In this document: positions 45,139-53,777 of the stretch, in pieces
How positions within the stretch are numbered: position 1 is the first letter of the stretch
Layout of the letters: each line of letters starts with the position of its first letter
Source of the DNA: Psychrobacillus sp044762855
GTDB lineage: Bacteria; Bacillota; Bacilli; Bacillales_A; Planococcaceae
NCBI RefSeq assembly: GCF_044762855.1
Contig: NZ_JBIWFB010000003.1
Span: 124,001-188,000, forward strand
Length of the DNA: 64,000 nucleotides
Direction of reading: 5' to 3'
Notes under the pieces: generated by a model
Told to the model about the DNA's origin: nothing
The model's database searches: none
Seen by the model: only the letters and a program-made list of their open reading frames with translations
Program-made: the position numbers and the translations under genes

Positions 45139-45683
45139 TGTTCTTCCTCCTAACAACCATTTTAGTCATCCTAAATTTCACTTATCTAAACATACAAGAC
45201 TAAAATAGGTATCACCTTTTATTTATGTTAAATACAATCTTATTGTACCATGTACTTACTCATTTTAATTGCGTTCTATTCCTCCTAAACAACAGCCCAT
45301 GGTTTCCAAATCAGACTAGTTAAGTTTTTGGGTCGCCGAACTAACACTTACATAGCCAATACTCTTTTCAAGGTAAATTCACCTCTTCTTTCACAATACA
45401 ACTTTAATCGTACACTCTAATCCTTATTACCTCAATTATTCATTATGTATTGCTAGGTGTACTTATAACGAACACATTACAAGATAATGCCCGCGGAATT
45501 CAAGGTTGCAGGTATATATACAAAACACACCCACCTTTTTAAGGGCGATATTTATATACCTATTTTCATGCCCCTAAAATGATCGTTCATGACGCCAAAA
45601 CGACCTGATATGGTAATTGTATTTATCTTTACTTCAGTAAGATTTATAGTGATACCCATGGAATTAAAAAGGGGGTATGAGAT
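45139..45683. other. Gap between hsdM and the RNase H-like gene
   Basis: Holds divergent promoters. The clearest structure is an inverted repeat with arms AGGTATATA / TATATACCT (45510-45518, 45553-45561) enclosing a C-rich and G-rich pair, a possible operator. No gene is seen. Confidence 0.35.
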
Positions 45684-46271
45684 ATGAACATAATAAGCTC
45701 AGTAAAGAGAGGTGGAAGAACGCCAAATTTTTGGGGACTAGCTAAGGGTAAGCTTACTCAAGACTTTAAAGATATGATCTACAGTCAATACTATAGCCAA
45801 GAAACATTGTATATTTATTGTGATTGTTCTATGAATGAAAATGGTAATAGGATGTCTATCGCCTGCTCCTTTGTACAAAGAGGTTTTGTAACTGTCAGTA
45901 GTCACATTATTGATTTACCAAGCGATTGTAGAGGTAAAAATACTTACGGTGAACTAGTAGCTCTAGCTACAGGTCTAATGGAATTTGAGCAGCATATTGA
46001 TAGATTCAATGAAAATGTAATAATTTATTCCGATGTCGATCATATTAATCATATTTTCAGCTCTCAAGTGACTTTCAAAGTAGACTCATTAATAAATCAG
46101 CAAAGGTCATTAATACAACTTTTAAATTTGAAACGGTCGGAAAATCCAGGTCTTAATATATCTATTGAATATTTATCAACTGACCTTAAATACTATAATC
46201 CCTTCGCAAAAAGCGCTCATAATGCAGCAAGAAAGCTATTAAACATGCCTATAAAGTCACTTTATAGATAG
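45684..46271 (+). CDS. RNase H-fold-like protein, unknown
   Basis: 195 residues with AGGGGG upstream. The pattern suggests a ribonuclease HI-type fold: strand LYIYCDCSMNENGNRMSIAC (first acidic residue D48 followed by a hairpin), NTYGELVALATGLMEF (glutamate on the first helix), ENVIIYSDVDHINHIF (aspartate at the end of a strand) and a C-terminal NPFAKSAHNAARKLL that resembles the His/Asp-bearing last helix of RNase HI. The four positions are in the right order, but sequence similarity is low, so activity is an inference. It is transcribed away from hsdM and followed by a small S1-like protein gene. A housekeeping RNase H would be longer and better conserved, so this is probably an accessory gene. 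Confidence 0.5.
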   Translation: MNIISSVKRGGRTPNFWGLAKGKLTQDFKDMIYSQYYSQETLYIYCDCSMNENGNRMSIACSFVQRGFVTVSSHIIDLPSDCRGKNTYGELVALATGLMEFEQHIDRFNENVIIYSDVDHINHIFSSQVTFKVDSLINQQRSLIQLLNLKRSENPGLNISIEYLSTDLKYYNPFAKSAHNAARKLLNMPIKSLYR

Positions 46272-46337
46272 AAACGTCATATGACCTGGCCCAATTTTCT
46301 AACACACATTACCGACAATCGAAAGGAGAACTTTTCT

Positions 46338-46586
46338 ATGTATATATTATCGGACGAGCCAGATATGACTGGTCTTTTTATCAATCAAAATACAAGGGTT
46401 CGAGTGCATAAAATAACTGAAGATGGAATAGAAGTAATCATCCGTTCCAATGAGGATAAATTAGGTTTCATTCCTTATTGCAATTTAACAACAAATAAAG
46501 AACAGCTGTTTAAAGAAAAAAAGCTCTATGTTCGTTACCTTGGATATAATGAACGGTATCTTTTGCTTACCGAAGAAGATGCCTGA
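46338..46586 (+). CDS. Small S1/OB-fold-like protein, hypothetical
   Basis: 82 residues from MYILSDEPDMTGLFI, selected because AAAGGAG lies nine bases before this ATG; 19 codons of open frame upstream are discarded. INQNTRVRVHKITEDGIEVI and KLGFIPYCNLT resemble the beginning and middle strands of an S1-type RNA-binding barrel, as in CvfB-like proteins. The length allows a single barrel only. It begins 66 bp after the RNase H-like gene and is probably co-transcribed. Together the two could act on RNA. No family is firmly recognised. Confidence 0.55.
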   Translation: MYILSDEPDMTGLFINQNTRVRVHKITEDGIEVIIRSNEDKLGFIPYCNLTTNKEQLFKEKKLYVRYLGYNERYLLLTEEDA

Positions 46587-46603
46587 TCAAAGAACTCAGA
46601 ACT

Positions 46604-46639
46604 AAAATCGTCGAAAGGTTTATACTTTTCGACGATTTT
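46604..46639. terminator. Terminator after the S1-like gene
   Basis: A 13-bp perfect stem AAAATCGTCGAAA / TTTCGACGATTTT with a 10-nt loop; short T-run on the forward strand. Confidence 0.75.
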
Positions 46640-46768
46640 CAAAAAAACGAGGTGGGGTATTTACCACCTGTAATGCAGCTTTGCAATTTGCCTTGTATAG
46701 CAAGGATATATCTAAATATCTTTAAATAATAGCTACTGGGATCTCTTAAAAGTAATTCAATATGTGTA

Positions 46769-46981
46769 TTACTGTGTGATTAAAAATACCTCATAGAATT
46801 CAACGCCTAATTGGTTTGAGATTTTTTTGGCAACTGCTGGACTAGGACTTTTCTTATGATTAATAATTTGGTTAAAGTAGTTTTCACTCATGCCAATTTG
46901 TCTTGAGAATTCACGTTGGGAAAAGCCCTTTTCAATTAGCAAAGCCCGTAATTTAACTGAATCTACAACTTTTATCTTCAT
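46769..46981 (-). CDS. XRE-family regulator, 70 aa
   Basis: A single HTH_3 domain fills the protein: KLRALLIEKGFSQREFSRQI then GMSENYFNQIINHKKSPSP, AVAKKISNQLGVEFYEVF. The start is one of two adjacent ATGs (46984 or 46981); GAGGTGG is eight bases before the second. Such small Cro-like proteins usually control a mobile-element switch. It lies downstream of the helicase-loader gene on the same strand after a 200-bp gap, so it may have its own promoter. Confidence 0.8.
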   Translation of the reverse strand: MKIKVVDSVKLRALLIEKGFSQREFSRQIGMSENYFNQIINHKKSPSPAVAKKISNQLGVEFYEVFLITQ

Positions 46982-47188
46982 CATTAACCCACCTCTCATA
47001 TTTTGTTATAATCGGATATTTTACTAAAGAGAATCGCCCTACAAAGACTACCGCATTCACTTGTTTTGCTGATAATCTTTAGATACGGGTTTTTCACTTT
47101 TCATGTTGAATATTATTTTATAACCCTTTTAATATTACTTTATCAAGGTTTTAACCATATTTTAATAGATTAAACATATTATTTCGCT

Positions 47189-47932
47189 TTAATTAAATAG
47201 CATTTCAGCCATCTTGTCATTTTCTTGCTTTGATAATATTTCTCTTATACTTTCCTCTGGCATACGGATTGGAAATGTCATTTTTTCAATACGGCTTTTA
47301 ATCCTGCCGGCTGGGTACTTTCTCTCCAATGCCATCATCGATATATTAGATGTAATAATCGTCGGTCTTCGATAATTCATTCGTTCATCTAATATTTGCG
47401 TTAACACTTCTTCTGACCATTCAGTTGCTTTTTCCAATCCCAAATCATCCAACACCAACAAGTCTGCTTTTTTAACAGTTTCAATGAGTTCATACACCCC
47501 TACTTCTGGGTTTTTTTGAGATATTTTGGCTTTCATTTCGGTCAGCATATCAACTACTGAGATATAAAGAGCATTCAAATCATACTTCATAATTAATTCA
47601 TTAGAAATAATAATGGATAATAATGACTTACCGGACCCTTTTGTTTGGCTATAAAAATAGAATCCCTTTCCCATTTTCTCAAATTCACGATACCGGTCAA
47701 GATAACCTGTGACTGCCTGCTTAGCAAAACTTGCTAAGCTAATACTTTCTGTGTTCTTATACATCTCAATTTTGAAGTCATTCATCTTTTTGTCTAAATA
47801 GTCAACTGGAATTCCGGCGGATTTAATTTTACGCACTTGTTGTTTATATTCTCTGCATTTACATATTTCCATTACATCCACAGGTTGTTTTTCAACATGA
47901 ATGAGTCCAGTGCCATCACAAATCTTAAACAT
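47189..47932 (-). CDS. DnaC/IstB-like helicase loader ATPase
   Basis: 247 residues from MFKICDGTGLIHVEKQPVDV, whose ATG lies seven bases beyond the stop of the replication-initiator gene. The N-terminus has a zinc-knuckle-like C(x)nGTG...CKCRE arrangement seen in DnaC-type loaders. The AAA+ core has Walker A FYFYSQTKGSGKSLLSIII (about 96-114), Walker B KADLLVLDDLGLEKATEW (about 162-179), sensor 1 RRPTIITSNISM and an arginine finger in GRIKSRIEKM. These proteins load the replicative helicase at phage, plasmid or ICE origins. The pairing with an initiator upstream marks a self-contained replication module. Confidence 0.82.
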   Translation of the reverse strand: MFKICDGTGLIHVEKQPVDVMEICKCREYKQQVRKIKSAGIPVDYLDKKMNDFKIEMYKNTESISLASFAKQAVTGYLDRYREFEKMGKGFYFYSQTKGSGKSLLSIIISNELIMKYDLNALYISVVDMLTEMKAKISQKNPEVGVYELIETVKKADLLVLDDLGLEKATEWSEEVLTQILDERMNYRRPTIITSNISMMALERKYPAGRIKSRIEKMTFPIRMPEESIREILSKQENDKMAEMLFN

Positions 47933-47939
47933 ACATTTA

Positions 47940-48908
47940 TCAGACGCCTTTGTTAATATTCTTGGCTTTTTCCATAAATTTAGCTCCGTATTGTTGGAAG
48001 TATTCATCTCCGGCAATATGTTCTGTAATCTCTTCATGCTGTAAAACCTCCTGATTATTTTTATAAGCTTGGTCAAAAATATAGTTTGCTACATACTGAA
48101 ATGATCGGATACAATCTCGCTCGTGTGTCGGTTTAAATTGAGTGAAACATTCTTTGATCCATCCGATCACTTGATAAGCATCCCAATTTTTATCAACTAT
48201 CTCCAACATTGTTTTACGATCACGGGATGTTAATCTTTTTTGCTTACTTAAACTTAAATAAGTGTCACAGATTAAATCGAATTGATTTAAATAATTATAT
48301 TTTCCATCATCATCCTCATCAGCTTCTTTGAAAGATGAAGTCTCTAAAGTATTATCTGAAGTAATCTTTGAAGTAATCTCTGGTATTGCAGCACAATCCT
48401 CGTGCTTCGAATCCCCGTTATGAGCATACGAGTTGTTACTGGCTACATTCGAAGCTTCAATTTTATTGTTTCGAGACAACTGAGGATAATCTTCCAATTC
48501 ATATCCTAATTTTTGCAAATCAAACTTTAGTTTCACTATATTTACACGGTATTGAAAAGTTTTGTCCCAATTATTTCTCGGGTTATTACGTCTGCTTAGA
48601 TAACCTTCGTCCACAAGTTTGTTCAAACGCTTCCGAAGCGTCGAGGTGGATATTCCAAGCATCACCTCATCGGCAAGCTCTTCAGCCGTTTTGTAAATCC
48701 AACCTTTGGATAAAGGATAATTTATTGGCTCACCATTCTCCTCTAATCGTTTCTTTTCCTCAGCAATATATAGATCTGTATCATTCGTTCTTTTAGACCA
48801 ATAAATGAACTGGTTCAATATGACAGCCTCTTCCATACTCCCAGTCAATTTGAATAACTCTTCTTTTATAACGACCCTTTTTAATTTTGTCGATTTAATA
48901 GAACTCAT
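47940..48908 (-). CDS. Replication-initiator-like protein (DnaD/phage O type)
   Basis: 322 residues. The N-terminal third is a winged-helix domain (EEAVILNQFIYWSKRTNDTD; YKTAEELADEVMLGISTSTL, RKRLNKLVDEGYLSRR), as in initiators and DnaD-type primosome proteins of phages and plasmids. A low-complexity, Ser/Asn-rich linker (about 150-205) leads to a helical C-terminal domain (LTSRDRKTMLEIVDKNWDAY; SFQYVANYIFDQAYKNN). It sits immediately upstream of a DnaC-like loader, the arrangement of phage and ICE replication modules, so it probably binds the element origin and recruits the loader. The ATG overlaps nothing; its leader contains an attenuator-like hairpin (49035-49135). Confidence 0.72.
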   Translation of the reverse strand: MSSIKSTKLKRVVIKEELFKLTGSMEEAVILNQFIYWSKRTNDTDLYIAEEKKRLEENGEPINYPLSKGWIYKTAEELADEVMLGISTSTLRKRLNKLVDEGYLSRRNNPRNNWDKTFQYRVNIVKLKFDLQKLGYELEDYPQLSRNNKIEASNVASNNSYAHNGDSKHEDCAAIPEITSKITSDNTLETSSFKEADEDDDGKYNYLNQFDLICDTYLSLSKQKRLTSRDRKTMLEIVDKNWDAYQVIGWIKECFTQFKPTHERDCIRSFQYVANYIFDQAYKNNQEVLQHEEITEHIAGDEYFQQYGAKFMEKAKNINKGV

Positions 48909-49034
48909 CTCCTAACCACATTTTTTTGAATTGAGCTATAGTAATTTGCAATATAAATTTCACATTTATTCCTACTAAATTTTGTTATCATCCTTTCTTC
49001 TTTCCGACGCCTATCTTGATGATGTAATTTTCGG

Positions 49035-49135
49035 CAATAAAAAAAGAGAAAAACCGAAGATAGACGTAGCAAAATAGACGCACATTTAGATGTGCATATT
49101 TCACTACTTCCTCTTGGGTTTTTCCCTTGTTGTTG
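49035..49135 (-). promoter_or_regulatory. Attenuator-like leader of the replication gene
   Basis: In the reverse-strand transcript, GAAAAACC and GAAG (forward 49107-49124) can pair with CTTCGGTTTTTC (forward 49048-49059) across an inner hairpin GCACAT/ATGTGC, followed directly by TCTTTTTTT. A short leader frame MVRLSQQQGKNPRGSSE runs through it. The loop holds two copies of CGTCTAT. This layout fits transcription attenuation or countertranscript control, common in Gram-positive plasmid rep genes. The same pairing followed by GGGTTTTTCCC could terminate an antisense RNA. Confidence 0.5.
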
Positions 49136-49165
49136 AGAAAGTCGAACCATTAATTTATTTATCAA

Positions 49166-49516
49166 TTATTATACATCGCTCTCTTTATTTTGCAAGTCCT
49201 TTTACATTCTTTTTATTATTAACCACTATTTATTGAATTAAATCACATTCTTTTATAGGGGTAGAAATACGAAAACTTGAAAGTATACTACTTAAAGAAC
49301 ACTTCCCTTTTACCAATAACCAATTAAGTAATGTACTTAAATAGACGTTGTATGACGCATTGAACCCTATTACTTACACAAAGTGCATTATCCGCTGGTT
49401 TATCGCGTAAGTAATCAGCCTACGGTATAGCCTACAATAGTAGCTAAAATAGATTCATTGGAAGTGTTCCGGTTAGCTAAACAAAATTCACCCTAAAATC
49501 TGAAAGGAGAAATAAC
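49166..49516. other. Intergenic region with a repeated 13-mer
   Basis: TAAGTAATGTACT at 49325-49337 recurs exactly at 50744-50756, and shorter forms (GTAAGTAAT, ATTACTTAC) occur at about 49370-49415. The repeats flank the replication-relaxation gene and may belong to an origin or transfer site. No gene is present; the CTGAAAGGAG ribosome binding site of the next gene ends the gap. Confidence 0.4.
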
Positions 49517-50515
49517 ATGACAAAGAAAATTATTTTGAGAAAGGGAAAAAGACAGCGATTAGAGCTTTCAAATTCAGATTTACAACTGCTGGCTTTCCTA
49601 GAACGACATCGACTGCTAACGCTGCAGCAGTTCTATAAAGTCGCTGTTCATTTATATGATATAAGAATGAAAGAGTATAGTTTTAAAAATCGGATTCGAA
49701 AATTCGAAGAGTATTACCTTATTCGTAGTAAAACCTACAGCGAGGGATTTGAGGGAGAACGGTTTAAATACCTCTGTATTGGAAGCAAAGGCATAGACTT
49801 GCTAATCGAACGTGAATTTCTGGATCATTCATACAATAAAACAGGAATTTATAAGTTCAACCAAAAGAAGAATTTGATTCATTTCATGGCTACACAACAG
49901 GCAGTTATTAACATAATCAGTGGCCTGAATGGCAAATTGATTTCAGATATTAATACAAAGGAACATAAATACGGTATTTTATACGATGTAGTAACCTTTT
50001 CCCATTCCCCAGCGGATTTTCCATACACCGAATGGATAAGAAGGGAAAGGAACTTACACCGCCAGAATAGCGGATCTTATCATGCAAAAACAGCAAAATA
50101 TATGAATGGCTATAGTTCGGCAACTGGGTTAAGAGGGTCTACAATGACAATTGTTAAACCGGATTGGATCATCGAATTAAAAGGAATTAAAGAAACTAGA
50201 GATGCCATTATTAATATTGAACTCGATATGGGTACAGAGCCTATTGAAACACTCGCACAGAAGTTATTTAAATATGCTATTGTCGCTGAAAAGAACCCCG
50301 ATGTTCTCCACATCATGAACATTGTTATTGCAGACAATAGCTTTTCAAATCGTTCCACACTTAGTAACGGCATTACGAGGGCGAACAATATTATCAATAG
50401 ATTCAGAGAGGATTCCGCTGTTATTAAAAGGGTGGAGGAGTCTGGTTTAATCCCCATTGTTCGACCTTTGAAACTTAATACAGAAACAGTAACTGATATT
50501 TTAAGCAAAGCCTAA
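49517..50515 (+). CDS. Replication-relaxation family protein
   Basis: 332 residues with AAAGGAG before the ATG. The N-terminal winged-helix-like segment (NSDLQLLAFLERHRLLTLQQ, then FKNRIRKFEEYYLIRSKTY) and the nuclease-like centre (IVKPDWIIELKGIKETRDAI followed by INIELDMGTEPIETLAQKLF, about 213-255) match the Replic_Relax family (PF13814) found on Gram-positive plasmids and integrative elements. The DW-(x)n-ELD pattern resembles a PD-(D/E)xK-like strand. Members are linked to plasmid replication or mobilisation, but the biochemical role is not firmly known. Repeated palindromes downstream (50617-50829) suggest it acts at a nearby origin or transfer site. Confidence 0.75.
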   Translation: MTKKIILRKGKRQRLELSNSDLQLLAFLERHRLLTLQQFYKVAVHLYDIRMKEYSFKNRIRKFEEYYLIRSKTYSEGFEGERFKYLCIGSKGIDLLIEREFLDHSYNKTGIYKFNQKKNLIHFMATQQAVINIISGLNGKLISDINTKEHKYGILYDVVTFSHSPADFPYTEWIRRERNLHRQNSGSYHAKTAKYMNGYSSATGLRGSTMTIVKPDWIIELKGIKETRDAIINIELDMGTEPIETLAQKLFKYAIVAEKNPDVLHIMNIVIADNSFSNRSTLSNGITRANNIINRFREDSAVIKRVEESGLIPIVRPLKLNTETVTDILSKA

Positions 50516-50616
50516 TAGGCCATGCAAAGACAGTCATTCACCATGAATGGCTGCATACATAGACGAATACCTGAATACGTTATTTACTATTGACAGACAC
50601 CGCATTTTGGAGGGCG

Positions 50617-50829
50617 TAACTATTAATGGTTACTATTCCAAAATACGATCATTTCAGTCTTTCCTCAACTCTATCCTCGCTGAATTTCTCCCGATTTGAA
50701 TATGATAACGATTATACGTTACTGTTAATGGTTACCATTGGCCTAAGTAATGTACTAGCATGACACCTATCCGCCATTAAACAACTAAGAATATCTATAT
50801 AGTTACCATTAATGGATACTATTACGACA
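50617..50829. repeat. Three 18-bp imperfect palindromes, possible origin or operator set
   Basis: GTAACTATTAATGGTTAC (50617-50634), GTTACTGTTAATGGTTAC (50718-50735) and GTTACCATTAATGGATAC (50812-50829) share the dyad consensus GTTACYATTAATGGTTAC and are 101 and 94 bp apart. A larger inverted pair GGGCGTAAC (50613) / GTTACGCCC (50861) brackets them. The rest of 50516-51258 has no gene. Regular spacing near nine or ten helical turns suggests a protein-organised structure. Confidence 0.6.
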
Positions 50830-51258
50830 ACAAGGAACATCAGCAATCCACTAACTTCGTTACGCCCTTTTTTTATTTAGCGACTGTCATTGGTGACCTT
50901 CATGCGTAACTATAACGAAAAATCTCAAAAGCTACGGGTCTTGTCCCGCAAACTATTTTACAGTTCTTTTTTGAGTGCTGCAAAATAAAATGACCTTTAA
51001 TTGCTTCCAGTAGTAGTTATCTTTTTTAGTTTTGTTTTCCCTACACTAATCAGCTTTATCCCATACCCCTGACGTATCTGGTCAGTTAAAGGGCATAAAT
51101 AGTCGATTAATTTGAACATAATTTAAAAATCTCCTTCCCACTACCAATGGAAAGGAGATTTTGCTACATGATGATACCAGTATATCGTTCCACAGTAGTT
51201 GCACCTTGGTATCCTTTTTATTGTATTCAATTATTTTTGCAAACTTCTTCACTATTTA

Positions 51259-51585
51259 TTAACGTGAATTCAGCTCGGCCATATCAATCGAGAATAAGTT
51301 ACAAGACTTGTCCATAAACATATTGAATTGATCAGATGTAATTTCACTAGTTAATCCCAGAAATGATTCCTTATCCAGTATCTCTGCAATCCGATCATCT
51401 GCCTCTTTTACGAAATATGTTTTCATATCCGATTTAAGATATTGTAATGAATTAGACGCATCGTGCTTATATTCCCTTTTAATAGTACGCGTTTCTACAA
51501 CTTCTGTTCCTAAATGATTAATATTATAGTTTATCGAAAAATGATAGATCGTTTCCTTCAAGATTTCAGGCTCCTTTATTTTCAT
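51259..51585 (-). CDS. Hypothetical protein, 108 aa
   Basis: A soluble, charged protein (KIKEPEILKETIYHFSINYN; DMAELNSR at the end) without recognised family or membrane segment. It has a mixed strand-rich N-terminus and helical C-terminus. The ribosome binding site is weak. It lies between the palindrome region and a divergent XRE regulator, and might be a partner of that regulator. Support comes from length and composition only. Confidence 0.5.
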   Translation of the reverse strand: MKIKEPEILKETIYHFSINYNINHLGTEVVETRTIKREYKHDASNSLQYLKSDMKTYFVKEADDRIAEILDKESFLGLTSEITSDQFNMFMDKSCNLFSIDMAELNSR

Positions 51586-51728
51586 TTTTGATTTACTTAC
51601 ATCCTCTTAGCAATTCGCATAACCTAGCGGTCTTTGCACAAATCAATTGTATCACCTCCCATTATAGATGACTATAGTCGGTCGAACAAACCTTCAATTT
51701 ATTTGTTAATAAATTGAGAGGTGATAAG

Positions 51729-51971
51729 ATGAATGTAATTGAGGCCTATGGAATTGTTTTAAAAAAACACCGTACAGTGGCAAATTTGTCTCAAGAAAAA
51801 TTAGCTTTTAAATGCAACCTTGATCGCACCTATGTTGGAATGTTAGAAAGAGGCGAAAGGCAACCAACTATTTCAACGCTTTTCGTTATCGCTGAAAACT
51901 TAAATATTCCAGCGTCAGATTTCATAGTAGAAGTAGAACAGCTTTTGGAAAGTGTAACCAATAATGATTAA
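51729..51971 (+). CDS. XRE-family regulator (C-protein-like), 80 aa
   Basis: Start MNVIEAYGIVLKKHRTVANL is chosen because GAGGTG lies five bases before it; an upstream in-frame ATG/TTG would be too close. The HTH_3 domain covers NLSQEKLAFKCNLDRTYVGM, LERGERQPTISTLFVIAENL, NIPASDF. The form resembles controller proteins of restriction-modification and small phage-type repressors. It is followed by a strong terminator, so it is a single-gene unit divergent from the 108-aa hypothetical gene. Confidence 0.85.
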   Translation: MNVIEAYGIVLKKHRTVANLSQEKLAFKCNLDRTYVGMLERGERQPTISTLFVIAENLNIPASDFIVEVEQLLESVTNND

Positions 51972-51984
51972 TCCTTTATAAAAC

Positions 51985-52033
51985 AATAATCCCATGTATT
52001 CTGAAAGGCTATCACAGAATATGTGGGATTATT
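51985..52033 (+). terminator. Terminator of the XRE gene
   Basis: A 19-base arm AATAATCCCATGTATTCTG pairs with 52015-52033 with only G-T or single mismatches; an AT-rich tail follows. Confidence 0.8.
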
Positions 52034-52259
52034 TATTCACTGCTAAACCTAATCGTGCTTTAACAATCCTATACCTACATACTCATACCTGGATTGAATA
52101 TTAACCCCCAATCATCGGGCATGTTGACCTAAGTTGCCTTTCGTCCTCCCTCTACGCCACTGTAGCCGTTCATAAATATAGATTCGGAAGATTGTATTCA
52201 ATAAATGTATACGGAAAAGCAGTATAATAAAGTTAAATAAGGTCGGGGAGGGATAACGA

Positions 52260-52469
52260 ATGAATTGTGGAAAGAAAAAAATGAAACAAGCACTTCACCA
52301 ACAATACGAGGAAAACATCAAGGAATTAAAAGATATTGGGATTCACTATGTTCCGCGAGAGGAATATCTAAATAAGGATGAATATAAATACGCAATCGGC
52401 GTAATTCCTACTTATAAGCCATCTATATTAGAGCGACTAAGAATATTCTTATGGAAAAAAAGAAAATAA
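52260..52469 (+). CDS. Small basic hypothetical protein, 69 aa
   Basis: MNCGKKKMKQALHQQYEENI begins a highly charged protein that ends in ILERLRIFLWKKRK, a short amphipathic or membrane-touching helix followed by basic residues. GGGAGGG lies eight bases before the ATG, a strong site. No family is recognised. It is isolated between two terminator regions and may be an element-borne orphan. The 52034-52259 gap before it has no other gene. Confidence 0.6.
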   Translation: MNCGKKKMKQALHQQYEENIKELKDIGIHYVPREEYLNKDEYKYAIGVIPTYKPSILERLRIFLWKKRK

Positions 52470-52622
52470 TATGTAAACCTCAAGAACATAGATACATTGT
52501 AAACGATGTGGAATATATGGGGTCTTTATGTTCCAAAAGGAAGTGTTAATATAAACACCCCCTTTTTCCTGTCCGTAATCTTCTCCAATTCTTATAATCT
52601 TCATAAATCACTTATACATTCT

Positions 52623-53468
52623 TTAATTATGGTTATAACCGAACTGAATTGTTTGTAGCTTTCGTTTAAATAAATTTTCAATCTCAACTGCCTCTATTGC
52701 TGTAATATCTTTCGGCAGTACTTTTAAAATAGTATACTGAAAATGTAAATACGCACCAGAATCTTGTACAAGTAGCTGCTTAAATACTTCATTACCGCCA
52801 TCAATGGTTGCTGCGTACTCCGACCAACGACCAAGTAAACCGTTTTTATTGTATGAAGAGCCTATATAATTTTTTCCGTTGGAGCAATCCGTGATTGCAT
52901 AAACCGCATTAATCGAGCTAAGGGCGATGTGCCAATCCGCATACGTTGAACGGTCTTCGATAATTTGTTTTAGCTCGTTATACGTTAATAGGACATTTTC
53001 GTAGCCTGGAAAGACAAACTGATTTGTGTTCACTAGCTGTGTTATGATTTTTTCATTTGTTCCTTTTTGATACCACTTCACAGCTGCCTTGCCCCATTCA
53101 ATAAATAATTTATTTTCGTATTGATTTAATGGGTCTTCGTCAATCTCAAATAAAGGATGCATAATTTCATCTTTATAAGGCTCTAATAAAAACGGAGAAC
53201 AATCTTGTGAAATAGATGGTGTCTCGCCATGTCTTATCTCGTACGATTTTAAATACTTCGCTGTTGTACCTTCATCTGCGGAAAAGACAATTACTTTATC
53301 ATACCCATCAAAAAAATGAGGTGATTGTTTTTGCGTATATTCACGTATAAAGCCATCACGATACGCGTTAATAAATCGTTGATGTTTCAACGAATGACGG
53401 ATAAGTAATGTTCTATTCAAGTTATATTGACTCCGTTTTAGTATATCTGATAAGTAGAAATGGACCAT
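52623..53468 (-). CDS. GIY-YIG nuclease-family protein
   Basis: 281 residues. The C-terminal 100 residues hold a GIY-YIG domain: INAVYAITDCSNGKNYIGSS (VYA/YIG strands, about 180-199), an arginine in LLGRWSEYA, and a glutamate in AIEAVEIENLFKRK. The N-terminal 170 residues (VHFYLSDILKRSQYNLNRTL; KVIVFSADEGTTAKYLKSYE) are unrecognised and may give target specificity. GAGAGGTG precedes the ATG by eleven bases. This is the second GIY-YIG protein in the window, unrelated in the rest of its sequence to the one at 29977. It has no coupled gene and lies next to the kinase set; a role in defence or element homing is possible. Confidence 0.75.
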   Translation of the reverse strand: MVHFYLSDILKRSQYNLNRTLLIRHSLKHQRFINAYRDGFIREYTQKQSPHFFDGYDKVIVFSADEGTTAKYLKSYEIRHGETPSISQDCSPFLLEPYKDEIMHPLFEIDEDPLNQYENKLFIEWGKAAVKWYQKGTNEKIITQLVNTNQFVFPGYENVLLTYNELKQIIEDRSTYADWHIALSSINAVYAITDCSNGKNYIGSSYNKNGLLGRWSEYAATIDGGNEVFKQLLVQDSGAYLHFQYTILKVLPKDITAIEAVEIENLFKRKLQTIQFGYNHN

Positions 53469-53543
53469 CTATTCATTAACACCTCTCCACCAAATTATCA
53501 TTTCAATATAACACCACTATTTATCTAACAGTTAATCGAACAA

Positions 53544-53563
53544 GAAAAAATCGCCGTAGCGAT
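53544..53563 (-). terminator. Likely terminator of the kinase gene
   Basis: Short stem ATCGC / GCGAT with loop TACG on the reverse strand followed by TTTTTTC, about 215 bp past the kinase stop. The stem is only five base pairs. Confidence 0.45.
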
Positions 53564-53777
53564 CTATCTTATTGATTGTTTTTCAAGAAAATAAAGATTG
53601 CGATAATGGCTATTTTCGCACTCTAATGAGAACTTCGGTAAGCAACTACACGTTCGATTGGAATAGAAAGCATTGGAGTTACAAGTGATAATTATTTTAA
53701 ATATTCAACCTCCTTTCGAATGGCAATCCGAAAGAGAATAATCAAACGGAATTTTCCTTTATATTAACTGAACAATA

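Noticed and set aside
48386..48796. 136-residue forward frame
   Set aside because: Lies antisense to the replication-initiator gene, with no ribosome binding site and implausible composition.
48905..49165. 86-residue reverse-strand protein gene
   Set aside because: It runs through the attenuator-like hairpin and overlaps the initiator start; it is better explained as leader RNA with at most a short leader peptide.
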